From positions 64,865,354 through 64,929,353 of the forward strand of contig CM048841.1 in assembly GCA_026545765.1 (NCBI GenBank): 64,000 nt of DNA, given 5' to 3'. The position numbers and the translations under genes are program-made. Origin of the DNA: Plantago major (lineage: Eukaryota > Streptophyta > Magnoliopsida > Lamiales > Plantaginaceae). Positions 10,745 through 22,084 of the stretch are shown here, piece after piece. The notes below the pieces were generated by a model. The model did not search any database and had not been told where the DNA came from. It saw nothing but the letters and a program-made list of their open reading frames with translations. Each line of letters begins with the position of its first letter. The stretch's first letter is position 1.

Positions 10745-11071
10745 CCGATTAACTTCATTTTATCGACATACATACTATACTATATATATATATATATATA
10801 AAATAAATACTGTATGTATAGTATGTATTATTGTATCAAGCTCTTCTCAGTTCTCATTGATTATATATACTACTACATATTTGCTTTGGAACATCCCTTC
10901 CATTCACATTTGCCATTAATTATCAACAAAACAAAACAAAGCAATATTTCATCATCTCTACTCTAGTCTACACCTTTAGTTTCTTTCTTTCTTTCCTTCC
11001 ATTAAATCATTATCATCACAAGGAAGAAGAACAAATTGTGATTGAAACAACATAAGTAGTGAAACTTACAA
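10745..11071 (+). promoter_or_regulatory. Promoter and 5' leader of the Nudix gene
   Basis: A (TA)n run at 10780-10800 runs into taaaataaat, and a second TATA-like ttatatatac lies at 10860-10870. A pyrimidine-rich CT leader (about 10957-11000, ctttctttctttccttcc) follows, then ATG at 11072. The actual start site cannot be fixed. The order is typical of a plant Pol II promoter. Confidence 0.5.
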
Positions 11072-12933
11072 ATGGAGTTGAAGAACATGGTTACTCTTGT
11101 TTCTCGTACTGGAAGACAATTGCAGCGTTACAATTTTCATGGTCACCGCCAAGTCGTCGGGTAATTTTATTCCTCCCTCTCTTTTCTATTTTTGTTTTTC
11201 ACTTTCAATCAGACATGAGAATGAATTTCTAATTAAGCTCAAGTTTAGGGCCAGTAACTGCACAATTTATTCAACTCGATCAATTGAAAATTGTTCTCTT
11301 TTGAGTTTGAGAAATACTAGCATATTTTGCTCTGAAATAGGACCATGCAACAAATTAGTTGCTTGACTTGCTTCTTCTATTTCACCATGGTAATGTGCAT
11401 TAATTTAATTAACGGGAGATCGATCTCAATAGTATGTTTTCATTCTTATCATAATTAAGCTATGTGTGAGTGGTGATGGATTAATGGCAACACAGCAGGA
11501 TATTAGCAGCATATACAGGAACAGATGCTTTTCTATTTTTGTCTTCCTGTCCTCTGCTGTTTTGTATTTTTCCTGATTACAATGATTAGTTTTTAGTAAA
11601 CACAATTATCACAATACTGACCCATTCAATTATAAAGAGTTTCCACGAATTTCCTGCTTCTTTTTCTCAGTTGACTTAATCAGGGAACTAATACATATCC
11701 CTATCATTGGTCCATTTACGCGTGGAACATGATGCTATCTCTCAATGTTGAGTCTTTTAAACTACTTTAGAAATTTCTACCAAGTTACTTAGTCATTTCG
11801 AAATTCCCTTTCCATTCGTGTTTTTTTTTTTTTTTTTTTTTTTTTTTTTGGCTTTTTCCGATTTTGTTTTCCATTGACCTTACTAGTAAATGTGGCACAC
11901 GATTATCACCAAATTATTACCTAGGCCAGATTTACGAACTCTGTGTGTAATGTTGTATCTAGGGAATGTGAGCAATGCATATGATTTGAGTGATGTTTAA
12001 TAATCTCCAAGGCAATGACTCTTGTGATTACCAGAACTACCGAAAGGTTACTCTTGCGTAAAATTTTAAAATTGGTTTTCCTTAGTATTTTCGAAATAAT
12101 TGCCCTGATTTACTCGTGTAGAATTTGAAGTAACTAATGGGCTAGTGAAGATATCCTTGTAACAGTATTCTTGTTGATTACCTGTGCAATGCAGATGTAT
12201 CCCTTACAGATACAAGTGTGGTACCCCTGGGAAACCACTGGTAGCAGAGGACGAAATCGAAGTTCTTGTTATCACTGCTCAGAGGAAAGGAAAAGGAATG
12301 CTGTTTCCGAAGGTTCTATTATGTCTTCAATCCTTCTATTACCGCGGTTCCAGATTTATAATCCCTATAAGGCTACTAGATTAAGCATTGTGCTGAAGTT
12401 ATGTTAATATGTTACTCAGGGCGGTTGGGAAAAAGATGAAAGCATCGAAACTGCAGCATTGCGTGAGACTGTGGAGGAAGCTGGAGTTGTCGGCAATGTT
12501 GAGGTTTGTTCCTAACCAAGTAATCTGCATTTTTATATATAAGGCCTAAATTATGTATGCTTAAGCCTTAAGTCATGGTGATGGAACTTTGCAGCATAAA
12601 CTTGGGAAATGGAGTTTCATGAACAAAAGCAATGACACCTGCTATGAGGGGCATATGTTTCCCTTGCTTGTCACGGAACAGCTCGAATTCTGGCCTGAGA
12701 AAGACGTCCGTCAAAGAATATGGGTATGCTTTTACAACCCCTTCCAAACAAATTAACTTGGTTAGTCTAGTGAAGTTGCTGATGACATTCTAAATTTCTG
12801 GCAGTTAAGCGTAACAGAAGCTAGAAATGCGTGCCAATACTGGTGGATGAAGGAAGCTCTAGAGCTATTAATAAACCGCCTGACAGAAGATAGTGAGCCA
12901 AAAGAGGACCAGGACAGGAAGTGCAACTTGTAG
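11072..12933 (+). CDS. Nudix hydrolase, NUDT4/17/18/21-like (5 exons)
   Basis: Exons are 11072-11160, 12195-12312, 12420-12503, 12595-12723 and 12805-12933. All introns are GT-AG and the spliced frame is 182 codons plus TAG. The N-terminus has LVSRTGRQLQRY and QVVGCIPYRYK, characteristic of plant NUDT4/17/18/21. The Nudix box spans the exon 2/3 junction: GGWEKDE then LRETVEEAGV fits G-x5-E-x7-R-E-x-x-E-E-x-G, with the metal-binding glutamates present. FPKGGWE precedes it and YWWMKEALE lies near the C-terminus. The family hydrolyses nucleoside diphosphates linked to another group (plant members act on diphosphoinositol polyphosphates or ADP-ribose/NADH-type substrates); the substrate here is not decidable. 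No transit peptide is evident. Intron 1 is 1,034 bp and contains 29 T in a row (11821-11849). Confidence 0.93.
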
Positions 12934-13441
12934 TAGTAAATAATGCTTATCGACTTGGTTTTAACAGAATCATATCGCCCGTCTATATATGTACTTACCT
13001 CGTGCTGGAAAGGCCGGCCAGGTATGGTAGCTATTGACCTCAGTTTGGGTAGATAATGCAAGTCGCCAGATTTGCAGGTCTTGTACTTAGTTGTTTGGGA
13101 TCGAGTCAGTAGTTACTGATTTCTGATGATTTGTGAAGCAGTATTCCTAATTTTTCCTCATCAGATGTGATTAATGTCGTATCTCCAAGTCTCCAACTAT
13201 GTAAGAATCGATCTTTCATGATGATAATCTGGAACTGAAGTAAAGAATCGTCGCTCGTCTATATCATGAAATCAGAGGTATAGAGATTGTTCTGTTACAT
13301 TAAACTGGTTTAATGTAAATGTTCTAACAACTTGCTGTACTTTTCTTATGAGGAATTACTAAATATCTTAGATGTGATTTTGTTGCATTCTAGATAGTTA
13401 TTTAAAGAAATAACCCATAGATCAATCAGGCTATTACATAC
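12934..13441. other. 3' untranslated region and downstream flank of the Nudix gene
   Basis: AT-rich sequence without coding potential follows the stop codon. Several AATAAA-like variants occur (for example taaataatg just after the stop) but none is decisive. Confidence 0.5.
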
Positions 13442-13937
13442 GGGTAAAAATCATTTTTGATACTCTAGTGTGAGACATTTCTGATTTTGATATTTTACAA
13501 TAGTCGTGTCCAATTTAGGTATTATTTATCAATAACTATTTACAATTAAGGTACTAATTGTAAATTAGATGGTGGGTGTGCAAATCAGTACCAAGTTACA
13601 ATTAATCTAACTCCAATTTCACGTGAATTCGATCAATTGAAAGTCGATTGAAATAAAATTGATGAAAAAGCCTACAAAAAAGAATCTGCCGAGGAAGAAT
13701 CTGATGCTTGTGAGTGGGACGAAGTCTACGATATCTTACGAACGGTCAATTTTCTATTTATATCTTTCGGCGTTTGATATCCGCTTGCATGTGAATACGA
13801 TGGTGCACCTCATAAATCTAATTAGTACCTAAATTGTACATAGTTATTGATAATTAGTACCTAAATTGAACGCGACCACTCTAGAGTACCAAAATCGAAA
13901 ATTTTACACACTGGAGTACCAAAAATGGAATTTACCC
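13442..13937. mobile_element. Foldback MITE with long inverted repeats
   Basis: 13442-13557 and 13820-13937 are imperfect reverse complements over about 115 bp. The left begins gggtaaaaatcatttttgat and the right ends in the complement of gggtaaattccatttttggt. Shared internal blocks include caataactatttacaatt. About 260 bp without an ORF lie between. No target duplication is clear, so the superfamily is open (Mutator-like elements can have such long arms). It begins about 0.5 kb 3' of the Nudix stop. Confidence 0.75.
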
Positions 13938-14028
13938 CCAAAGCCCCCTAGTAGGCTAGTACTTATTGTTGTGTCTAAACATCAATAAACTGACTTTTCG
14001 AATATGCAAAGTTTTATTCAACATGTAC

Positions 14029-14360
14029 CAGGGGAGAAGCCAGGATTTTTAAGTACCTAGGACCCAATTTTAAATTTATAATATATTTTCTAAAATTTGC
14101 AAATTTATTTTCCAGATCGATTAAATATTAAGGAAGCCATAATTAATTTAGCCAAATTATAATTAAATAAGTTCAATGAACAACATTTAACATAACAAAA
14201 ATTATATTGGGTAGGACTCATTCTCAATTTACTTTGAAAAACACCAATGTAACCTCTCTTTTTTTATTTATTTTTTAACAATATACATATATAAATTTTT
14301 GTTTTTTTAAATAAGGGTGGGGATGGGTGGGGCTCCAAGCACTTCTTCCCTTCGCCCCTG
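14029..14360. mobile_element. hAT-type MITE, 332 bp
   Basis: The ends are caggggagaag and cttcgcccctg, inverted repeats with one mismatch. They are flanked by an 8-bp near-duplication, acatgtac (14021-14028) and acatgaac (14361-14368). An 8-bp TSD and C-A-G-G-G ends are typical of hAT elements. It is non-coding and AT-rich inside. Confidence 0.8.
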
Positions 14361-14406
14361 ACATGAACCAATAATTGAGCATTAGAAATGCCCTATTTAA
14401 AATTTT

Positions 14407-14479
14407 AAATCACCTGGAGTTGATCACATACGAAATGCCCCTATTAAAATCACCTGGAGTTGATCACATACGAAATGCC
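14407..14479. repeat. Direct repeat, 33-bp unit at 40-bp spacing
   Basis: The sequence around cacctggagttgatcacata is present twice, at 14411 and 14451, with 33 identical bases. It looks like a small tandem duplication. Confidence 0.85.
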
Positions 14480-15197
14480 TTACCAAAGTACGGAGTCTCG
14501 AGTTCATTAACTACTTAGTTACTAATTCATTTTAATTTTGGTTTAATTAATCTTTATTGTTATTAATGGAATATGTCATAATTACATTACAATTATGTAG
14601 GAAGAACATTAGCTTGAAATCTTAACAGTTTCGGCGAGGGTAAAAGTCGTGTTAGGTTGGACTAGATCGTCTAATCTCCAAGCGTATGTAAAGGGAAAGT
14701 AAAAGAAGGGGCTAGGCCTTTTTTTTTTTTTTTCTTTTTTTTTGTCCGGTTTACCTTGGACAAACCTATTGGTGACTCAACAATAGTTTGAGGCTCGGAC
14801 CTCTTCAGGATAAGTAGTTGAGATGTAATCAAATGGCGTACCTTGAAGGAGGAAATGAGCCTAATTATTTATAGATGTTGGTAACCTTTGTAATATTCGG
14901 AATTTAATCAAGCGGAGTAGGTAGGACCATAGTGATTTATTTATACTTAACATTTTTAATTAACGGTCCTCGTGTAAATGCCATTTGAAGGAGCGTGGAT
15001 ATGAGAGATGATAGTACGGAACTCTGCATAAATTTCCCTCTTTTTAGTTTTGAGGAGGCCCTTAGGGACAGTTAGGGTTCATGATTTGAGTTGCCACAGT
15101 GCAAGTTACTAATGGTGAGATCCTTACAAGCAACCTATGTGCTGGCATGGAGGCTGGAGAGTTGATAATATGATAATTTATAAAATAAGGTATATAT
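14480..15197. other. Intergenic spacer, no gene seen
   Basis: AT-rich DNA with a T-rich tract at about 14720-14742. I see no coding region or element boundary. Confidence 0.5.
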
Positions 15198-15199
15198 TA

Positions 15200-15446
15200 C
15201 TCCCTCCATTTCAGAAAAAGTGTTACATTTTATTGTTATTATGCGTTTCGTGACAATAATTTACTCTTAAACGATATTAATAAATAAATTATTAAAATTA
15301 TATAATGAAAATTTAGTAATTAAATTTTAATTATATGATTTTATTAAATTATTTACTATTATCGTTTATGAGTAATTTGTGGTCAAATTCGAAGACAGTT
15401 GACCGGTCAAAGTCAAAATGTAACACTTTCTCTGAAATGGATGGAG
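15200..15446. mobile_element. Stowaway (Tc1/mariner) MITE, 247 bp
   Basis: It starts ctccctccatttcagaaaaa and ends with the inverted counterpart ctgaaatggatggag. TA target duplications flank it at 15198-15199 and 15447-15448. The interior is AT-rich and non-coding. Confidence 0.88.
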
Positions 15447-15448
15447 TA

Positions 15449-15645
15449 CTTTTTAATAAAATAGTAACAGTGGATCCCTCAAATTGATTTTTGAAGTTGA
15501 AAGTTGGATAAAATAAAGTTAGTGAGTTTACTTTGAGTATATTTAATATTAAAGTTGAGTGAGTGGTTAAAAAAAAGAAATAAAAAATTTTGTTTAGGAC
15601 ACTTAAAATGATAAAATAGGAAGCTATTTCCGGACGGAGGAAATA
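15449..15645. mobile_element. Second Stowaway-like fragment
   Basis: Directly after the first MITE, AT-rich sequence ends in ctatttccggacggaggaaa, the typical right terminus of mariner-type MITEs. No matching left end is seen, so it is a remnant or partner of the first element. Confidence 0.5.
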
Positions 15646-15649
15646 GTAA

Positions 15650-16196
15650 TTATTTGCATAAAATGAGATGAAAATTATAGTGGGAATTGAATTAGTAATC
15701 GTTGCAAATTTGGTGTTAGTGCGATGGTACAGTTGGTGATCCTTGTCCAGACTCCACAAAGTTTGTTAGCAAAAAAGCTAGCTTCGCTTCTCTTATCACT
15801 AGGAAAAGCTAATTAAGCTCCAAATAAACTTACTGTACTAATCAAAAGAAGCAATTGAAAGGAGGTTAGAGCACTTTTTTCCATGAGCCTCACCACAGAC
15901 TTGATACTTCAAAGTTGCTACAATATAATGTTACTTGTGTCATCATTTATACTTGTACATGTGCTTTTACGTATAGTATTTCTAATAACGGAAAGTCTTT
16001 AACTATATTATCCTAAAAAACAATCAGAAGGTTACATTATTTTCTCTAACATAACGATCCGAATCGAATCGAATGAATCTGAATCGAATCGAATCGAAAT
16101 TAGTGAGTTTTCAAATGAAAAGAACATATCCTAAATCCTTACATAAATAAGTAATTAAGACCACTATTAGATGCATTTGGCCATCACAATCCAATA
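15650..16196. other. Intergenic spacer with a (gaatc)n microsatellite
   Basis: Non-coding. At 16058-16097 the pentamer gaatc is repeated about seven times with interruptions. Nothing else is recognised. Confidence 0.6.
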
Positions 16197-16311
16197 TTTG
16201 ATGAGGTTCCTCCATCACCTCAAACTTTCAACACAATTTGGATGATAGGTCGGGCCGACCTATCATCCAAATTGTGTTGAAAGTTTGAGGCGATGGAGGA
16301 AACTCGTCAAA
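16197..16311. repeat. 57-bp inverted repeat with a one-base loop
   Basis: The arms 16197-16253 and 16255-16311 are reverse complements with about four mismatches, meeting at gataggtcgg g ccgacctatc. The structure would extrude as a cruciform or give a long RNA hairpin. It lies about 490 bp upstream of the PDLP start codon. Confidence 0.9.
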
Positions 16312-16798
16312 CATGAGAGTAACGGAAATTGATCATAGCACCATCCACCTAAATATTAATTGAATTTCCCGGTAAATAACAAAATTTGACACTAGCTCGT
16401 GGTACAAATTATGAAATTATAATGTCTCACAAAACAAGGTCCAATCTCAAAGTCGAGAGAAACTGCACTAGCTAGGTTGGATTCAAGAATGTTACTACCG
16501 TTTGTGAAATATGTTCACCAGTACATAGGTGGACGAGCTCACAAGATCCCATTAGTAACACCCACCCCAAAAAAGGATCCATCTCCACAAATTTAATTTA
16601 ATTTTAATTAGTTCCTCTTTTTCTTTTAGAAAGGCCTTTTTGCATGCCCCCAATTCGCCTTTGCTTCATATTATTATCCTTTATAATTAAGGTCATACTC
16701 ATATCATATATATATATCCGCTTCACAAGTAGTCTATTCATAACCATATCTTTCACAACTTCATCACTAGTCACATTACAGAGTTATACCAATTAAAC
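16312..16798 (+). promoter_or_regulatory. Upstream region and promoter of the PDLP gene
   Basis: A TATA-like catatatatatatcc at 16705-16718 lies about 85 bp before the ATG, and the sequence from about 16740 would be the leader. No specific operator-like motif is recognised. Confidence 0.5.
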
Positions 16799-18337
16799 AT
16801 GGCCAAAAATGCTACAACCAACATCCTCTTTACATTCTCCCTTCAACTCTTCTTCTCCTACTTGTTCGAATTCGCGTATTCTCAGGACAGGTTCCTGTAT
16901 GGTGGATGCTCACAGATAAAATACACACCAGACTCATCCTATGAGACAAACCTCAACTCCCTACTAAGTTCACTCGTCAACTCAGCAACCTACTCATCCT
17001 ACAACAAGTTCACAATCATGGGCTCAAGCCCACAAGATGTTGTTTACGGCCTCTACCAATGCCGAGCAGACCTTTCCATGCCCGACTGTGCCACCTGTGT
17101 TGCACGTGCTGTCACCCACCTAGGCCCACTCTGCTCCCAGACATGCGGAGGCGCAGTGCAGCTAGAAGGATGCTTTGTAAAGTACGACAATGCCACATTT
17201 ATCGGTGTGGAGGATAAGACGGTGGTGATGAAGAAATGTGGCCCGTCAGATGGTTTTAATACAGATGCGATGAGCAGACGTGATGGAATGCTCGATGGGC
17301 TGAATGGAGGGAGTGGGCCATACCGGGTTGGTGGGTCACAGGATGTGCAGGGGATGGCGCAGTGTGTTGGGGATTTGAATAATGGCCAGTGTCAAGATTG
17401 TTTGACCGAGGCGATTAGGAGGTTGAAGGCGGAGTGTGGTGGTGCTGTGTTTGGTGACATGTTTTTGGGGAAGTGTTATGCTAGGTATTCGACTAGTGGG
17501 GCTCACGTTTACGCCCCCAGTAGCCATGGTAAGAGATTAATGATTATCTTTTTACCTTATACTTTGTTAGATTAATTTCACACGTCTCTAGCTATAATTC
17601 AAACATTTCTACGAAATTTCATGTATTATTTAATCGATTCATATTAATATGAAATTGTCGCAAACAAGCACCTAGTGAATTATTTTTGGTATGCTATCTA
17701 AAATTGCGTTCACTAGCATGCAGTTAGCTAGTGTAACATAAGAAGATTTTGTGTAGTACAACACTTTCCAATTTCATAACGTAAAAACTTGAATGATATT
17801 ACCACGACTCTAGTAGAGGCGTAAACGTAAGCCCCATTTGGAAGCCATGGTAAGATCAAATAAGTTTTTACGTTCTGCTTTATTAGATTAATTCCACAAA
17901 TCTGTACAATACATACACTTATTGTCTATGATGGAGTACTTATTCAAGCCTCATTTAATCAATTCACAATAATCTAAGGATTATGGCAAACTCTGCATCA
18001 TTCTTGTTTAATTTGCATTAACATCCCTCTTTGACATGCATAACATTCAAACTCGAGACATCATTTACACGAATCAAGCCTGAGAATGAGTGTAATGCAG
18101 GTTCATCTCACACTGAGTCTGAGAAGACATTTGCAATCATCATAGGGTTACTAGCAGGAGTTGCACTGCTTATCATCTTCCTGACCTTCATGAAGAGAAT
18201 ATTTGGTGGGCATGGTAAGACAGACAGACAGGGAGATCCAATTGTTTGCCTTTCAATTTATCTTTAACATGTCAGACATATTATGCATCCAACTTTTAAA
18301 GATTAATTGGAGACTTTTGCTTTTTGCAGGCAAATAG
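16799..18337 (+). CDS. PDLP: Plasmodesmata-located protein (two DUF26 domains, one membrane span)
   Basis: Exons are 16799-17528, 18101-18214 and 18330-18337; introns are GT-AG and the spliced product is 283 aa. A hydrophobic signal peptide covers residues 1-28, with cleavage likely after AYS. Two DUF26 (Gnk2-like) domains follow, each with C-x8-C-x2-C: CRADLSMPDCATC near residue 88 and CVGDLNNGQCQDC near residue 189. Exon 2 encodes a membrane helix (AIIIGLLAGVALLIIFLTF) and a short basic tail. The last exon adds only GK and the stop. Length, domain order and short cytosolic tail fit the PDLP family, which sits in plasmodesmal membranes and controls cell-to-cell permeability with callose. There is no kinase domain, so it is not a cysteine-rich receptor kinase. 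The subfamily member is not assigned. Confidence 0.93.
17529..18100 (+). other. PDLP intron 1 with duplicated splice-donor region
   Basis: The donor context gccatggtaaga recurs inside the intron at about 17844, followed again by a ttagattaattccaca-like stretch, so part of the exon edge was duplicated and decayed. If the intron is retained, translation adds 15 residues and stops at 17573-17575, giving a secreted form without the membrane helix. Confidence 0.7.
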
Positions 18338-19195
18338 AAAAAAGTTAAAGGCCAAAGATTGAGCGCCTAATTGCCAGCTTCTTTATGATAGCCCTTTTCA
18401 TTCAATTCCATTGTGACTTCAATATGCATGATTTCCATCTTTTCTCTGAAACACAAGTTACTTTGGAGTTCTGTACCAAAAAAGCAGACTTAGCAGGGAA
18501 GGGAAATGGAGGCAATAATCAAGATTCCACACATGATGCATTTTCCACTTTAACAAAGTTGTTGTCTAATTGATGAATTAATTGCCTAGCTCCCTTCTTC
18601 TTTATTACAGCAAAGTGTACATTATTATGTTACTTTCGTGGCTAGCTTTTGATCCTAATCTGTATGTTAATTCATTTCTTACTCATGTGTTCTAGGCTTT
18701 AATTAATTTGGACATGATATTATTTTAACTTTTAAGTTGAAATTGTATTTTGCTCAAGCAGTTGTAACTTTGATATATAATGCATGGTCATTCATTATTT
18801 CCGTTCAAGACTTCAAGTGTTTCACTCGTGACTGCAGGAATTGTAATTGTCTTGACTACGTTTTTAGGTACTTCTTTCTCATTTTGCTTGGGCTAATACC
18901 CGTGGCGTATAGTTGACTTTTGATAATAAATAGAAAGGGGGTGTTAAAATAAATTAATCGAGAAAATAAGGTAGTTAAATTTATGTGAATAACGTTGATC
19001 ATGGTGTCGGTCGGTAGTCCTTCTTCATTCAATATTATATCATTGAATGTTTATTTATGTTAACTATAGAAAATGTAAAAGTAGGGTCCTAACCGTACTC
19101 AACCTGTTAATTAGTAACAGACACATATTATTTTTTAAACTTTTACATGCAAGAGGTTCGATCACAGGTGAGCCCATGTAATATAATTAGATTAT
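18338..19195. other. PDLP 3' region and spacer
   Basis: Untranslated and intergenic AT-rich sequence. The open frame at 18385-18573 has no recognisable domain and is probably chance. Confidence 0.5.
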
Positions 19196-19395
19196 GTACG
19201 GTCACCCCACAACACAAAAAAAAAAAAAAAAAATCATACAAACTTAATTTCACATATTACGGTTGTTTTTTTCCAACCCACCGGTTCCCAACAACCCCGC
19301 GGTGGTATGTGTCACCCCACCAAAGGCAAAAAAATAATTATTCTACAAATATAATTTCACATGGTACGGTTGTCCCCCCCCCCTAACCGGCCCAT

Positions 19396-19632
19396 CATGG
19401 AGATCAAGAAAGTACAGAGAAGATCGAAGACATTTTCTCCGCCTAGAGAGTATAAGCTGATCCCCCCTCCCCCGGCTCGTTATGGAGATCAAGAAGAAAG
19501 TAGAGAGTATCGAATTGAGTTTCCCCACCTAGATAGTATCAGATCCCAGGTCCGTTATGGATCAAGAAAGTAAAGCGAAGATCGAAGAGAGTTTCCCCGC
19601 CTAGAGAGTATATGCAGACCCCCCCCCCCCCA
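19396..19632. repeat. Minisatellite of three decayed units (about 70-85 bp)
   Basis: The units start at about 19396, 19481 and 19556. Each contains tatggagatcaagaaagta or a variant, then tttccccgcctagagagta, and units 1 and 3 end in a C-rich run (12 C at 19619-19630). C tracts also occur at 19374-19383 and 19462-19473. No gene is evident. Confidence 0.75.
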
Positions 19633-20860
19633 CCCCCGGGCGCCGGAGAAAAATGTATTTTTTACCAACTTAATCATAAAATGTTACGCTCGGGTCTTGT
19701 AACAAAGGTGTGGAACGGGTTCGAGTATATGCTAGACCGGACCTGAACATCATTATTTCGCACGGGGTTGAATTCGGGTTGGATAGAACCAGTCCTTCCG
19801 GACAGAGACCGTAGAGAAGAGAACCCTTATACCTCATCCAACCGATCGAATCTTATACATAAAGAAAAGGAACTTGAAAGTCTTCACGCGTAAAATGTTG
19901 TTGATAAACATGTAAAGATCAACACACCACCAATTAGCTCATGTGTATCTCTTCTATATCCTGGAACTGAAAAAAGCATGTCTAGTAACATATATACCAC
20001 TATAACAATATATGCTAAAACGATCTTGGTGCCAAACCAACATCATCATAAGAAGACCGATAATATATGTGCTAAAATGTTGACCTCACGTTTAACTTGG
20101 CAAAGCTTAATTCTCCATCGAATACCTGAATTTCTTTGAAAAGTGAAATAAAGGGGCAAAGCTAAAATTTATCGATTTAAGAGATATAATCACCAAAGAA
20201 CAATCCCTTTCAATTACTACATGTTGCCACTCAAAATCTCGAACAAATTTTGTTCTTAATTTGGCTGACCAACCTTCAGCATTTTCAGCAACCATAAGAC
20301 ATAAAAAAAAATCACCAAGCAATAACATTGCCCTCATGATCCCTAGAAACAACACTAATACGTCCCCCTATTCGGACTCTGCTCAACCGTATCAACATTT
20401 CACGTAGGATGGCTGGAATTTGAATGAATCTGGTGGATTTAGCCCATCAACTTTATATATTACAATATATTCAATGTAGTATAATAATTCAAAAAGTTTC
20501 ACTAAATTTGTAATTCAATTTAAATCTCATCCGTTGATCTTACTAATTCAATTTCAATCTGGTACGTACATGTGTCATTGTTTCAATAGAAGGTGCAGGG
20601 TTCGAATCCCATTGACATAAGTTTCTCCCTTTTATTTATTTCAATATTTCTCTTTTTTTTTTCAACCACAGATTCATTGGTTTATATAAAACCCTTATTA
20701 ACACACGTAGTGTGTTACGTAAATGCTGGTATTTATTTATATATATAAGTGCACAACTATTTAGAGTTGTGCAATTGAGTACTTAATTTAAGTTAAATTG
20801 AACTGATTTGTGATACATATGTAAATTAGACTTTAATTACAAAAAACTAATATGTTTTAT
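19633..20860. other. Spacer with a tRNA-like B box
   Basis: Mostly AT-rich. At 20600-20614 the sequence gggttcgaatcccat matches a Pol III B box and is followed by T-rich sequence, but no A box or cloverleaf fits; it may be a SINE scrap. ccccctattcggact at about 20364 recurs at about 21350. Confidence 0.4.
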
Positions 20861-20864
20861 TCAT

Positions 20865-21065
20865 TCTAATTCTAAGCCCTAACGCAACTCCAACAAAATC
20901 AATTCATCATTAAAAAAACTCAATTTGTCTTCTCTAATTAAATTTCAAGCCGTAAATCAACCCCAACAGAATCAATTCATCATTTAAAAATCTCAATATG
21001 TCATCTCCAATAAATTCAAAACCCTAATCGAACTCCCAACAAAATCAATTCATCATTAAAGAAAA
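20865..21065. repeat. Tandem repeat, three units of about 68-72 bp
   Basis: Each unit contains caacaaaatcaattcatcat (the second has cagaatc) preceded by a ccctaa or ccgtaa block. Units start at about 20865, 20933 and 21005. Confidence 0.8.
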
Positions 21066-21444
21066 AAAAAACAACGATAACCAATATTTCTTCTCCATCT
21101 TCTTTAATCAAATTGGAACAGATCAATTTGCACTATCCAAAATCTTAATTCAACAAAAAATGACAATTCGTTATCAGAAACAATGATTGCAATTACCTTC
21201 ATATACTTTAATTATTATTTGTAATTAAATACCACAATGACAGGCTTATGTTATAGTTATATTATATAAGAACACCCAACTAATAATTTGAGCGCTAAAC
21301 CATTAGGCTCACGTTTAACCTGGTAAAACATCATGGAACAAAATTCTCGCCCCCCTATTCGGACTTTGCTCAACCGTAGAATCAATATTTATATTGAAAA
21401 TCTAAATATCTATTAATTTCTTGTTAAATAGATGGGTGGAGTAT

Positions 21445-22080
21445 TAAATATTTAATAAATGCTCTATTTTTTAAATTCCATTATTTCATTTTATCTTCTT
21501 TAATAGTATATATTTTATTTTAGTGAATAAAATAATTTATTTAATTAATAATAATAATCTAGATTGGTGTCTATAGATTCGTCTTGTCACGGTAAATTCA
21601 AATATATGTTCACAATATTTTTCGGAGTTTTGTAGAATGAATTTATATTAGATTTAATAAAAACTATATATGCAGCCAACATATCAAACATAAATAGTGG
21701 AAGATATACTGGTTGAAAATGCAACTAATTCCACAAAATTTCACGTAGATTGAATTTATTTAATAAATACTCTATTTTTAAATATCCATTAATTCATTTT
21801 ATCTTATTTAATAAATTTATATTTCTATTTTAATGAATAAAATGATTTCTTGAAATAATACTATTCAAGATTGGTGTCTATGGATTCGTCTTGTCACGAC
21901 GAATTCAAATATATGTTCAAAATATTTTTCGAATTTTTGTAGATAAAGTTATATGAGATTTAATAAAAAATATATATGTAAACAACATACCAAAAATAAC
22001 ATTCAAATATATACTAGCTAAAATGTAACTAATTCCACAAAATTCCACGTAGGACTGAATGAATCTGATGAGGTTTAGAC
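21445..22080. repeat. Tandem duplication, two units of about 313 bp
   Basis: 21445-21758 and 21759-22070 share long blocks such as gattggtgtctat, gattcgtcttgtcacg, aattcaaatatatgttca and ctaattccacaaaatt. The end of unit 2 also resembles 20398-20440 (cacgtagga...gaatgaatctg). It is AT-rich and non-coding. Confidence 0.85.
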
Positions 22081-22084
22081 CATT

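Noticed and set aside
16799..18337. Cysteine-rich receptor-like kinase
   Set aside because: No kinase domain follows the membrane helix; the frame ends two codons into exon 3, as in PDLPs.
20598..20616. tRNA gene suggested by ggttcgaatccc
   Set aside because: Only a B box fits; no acceptor stem, D arm or anticodon arm can be folded around it.
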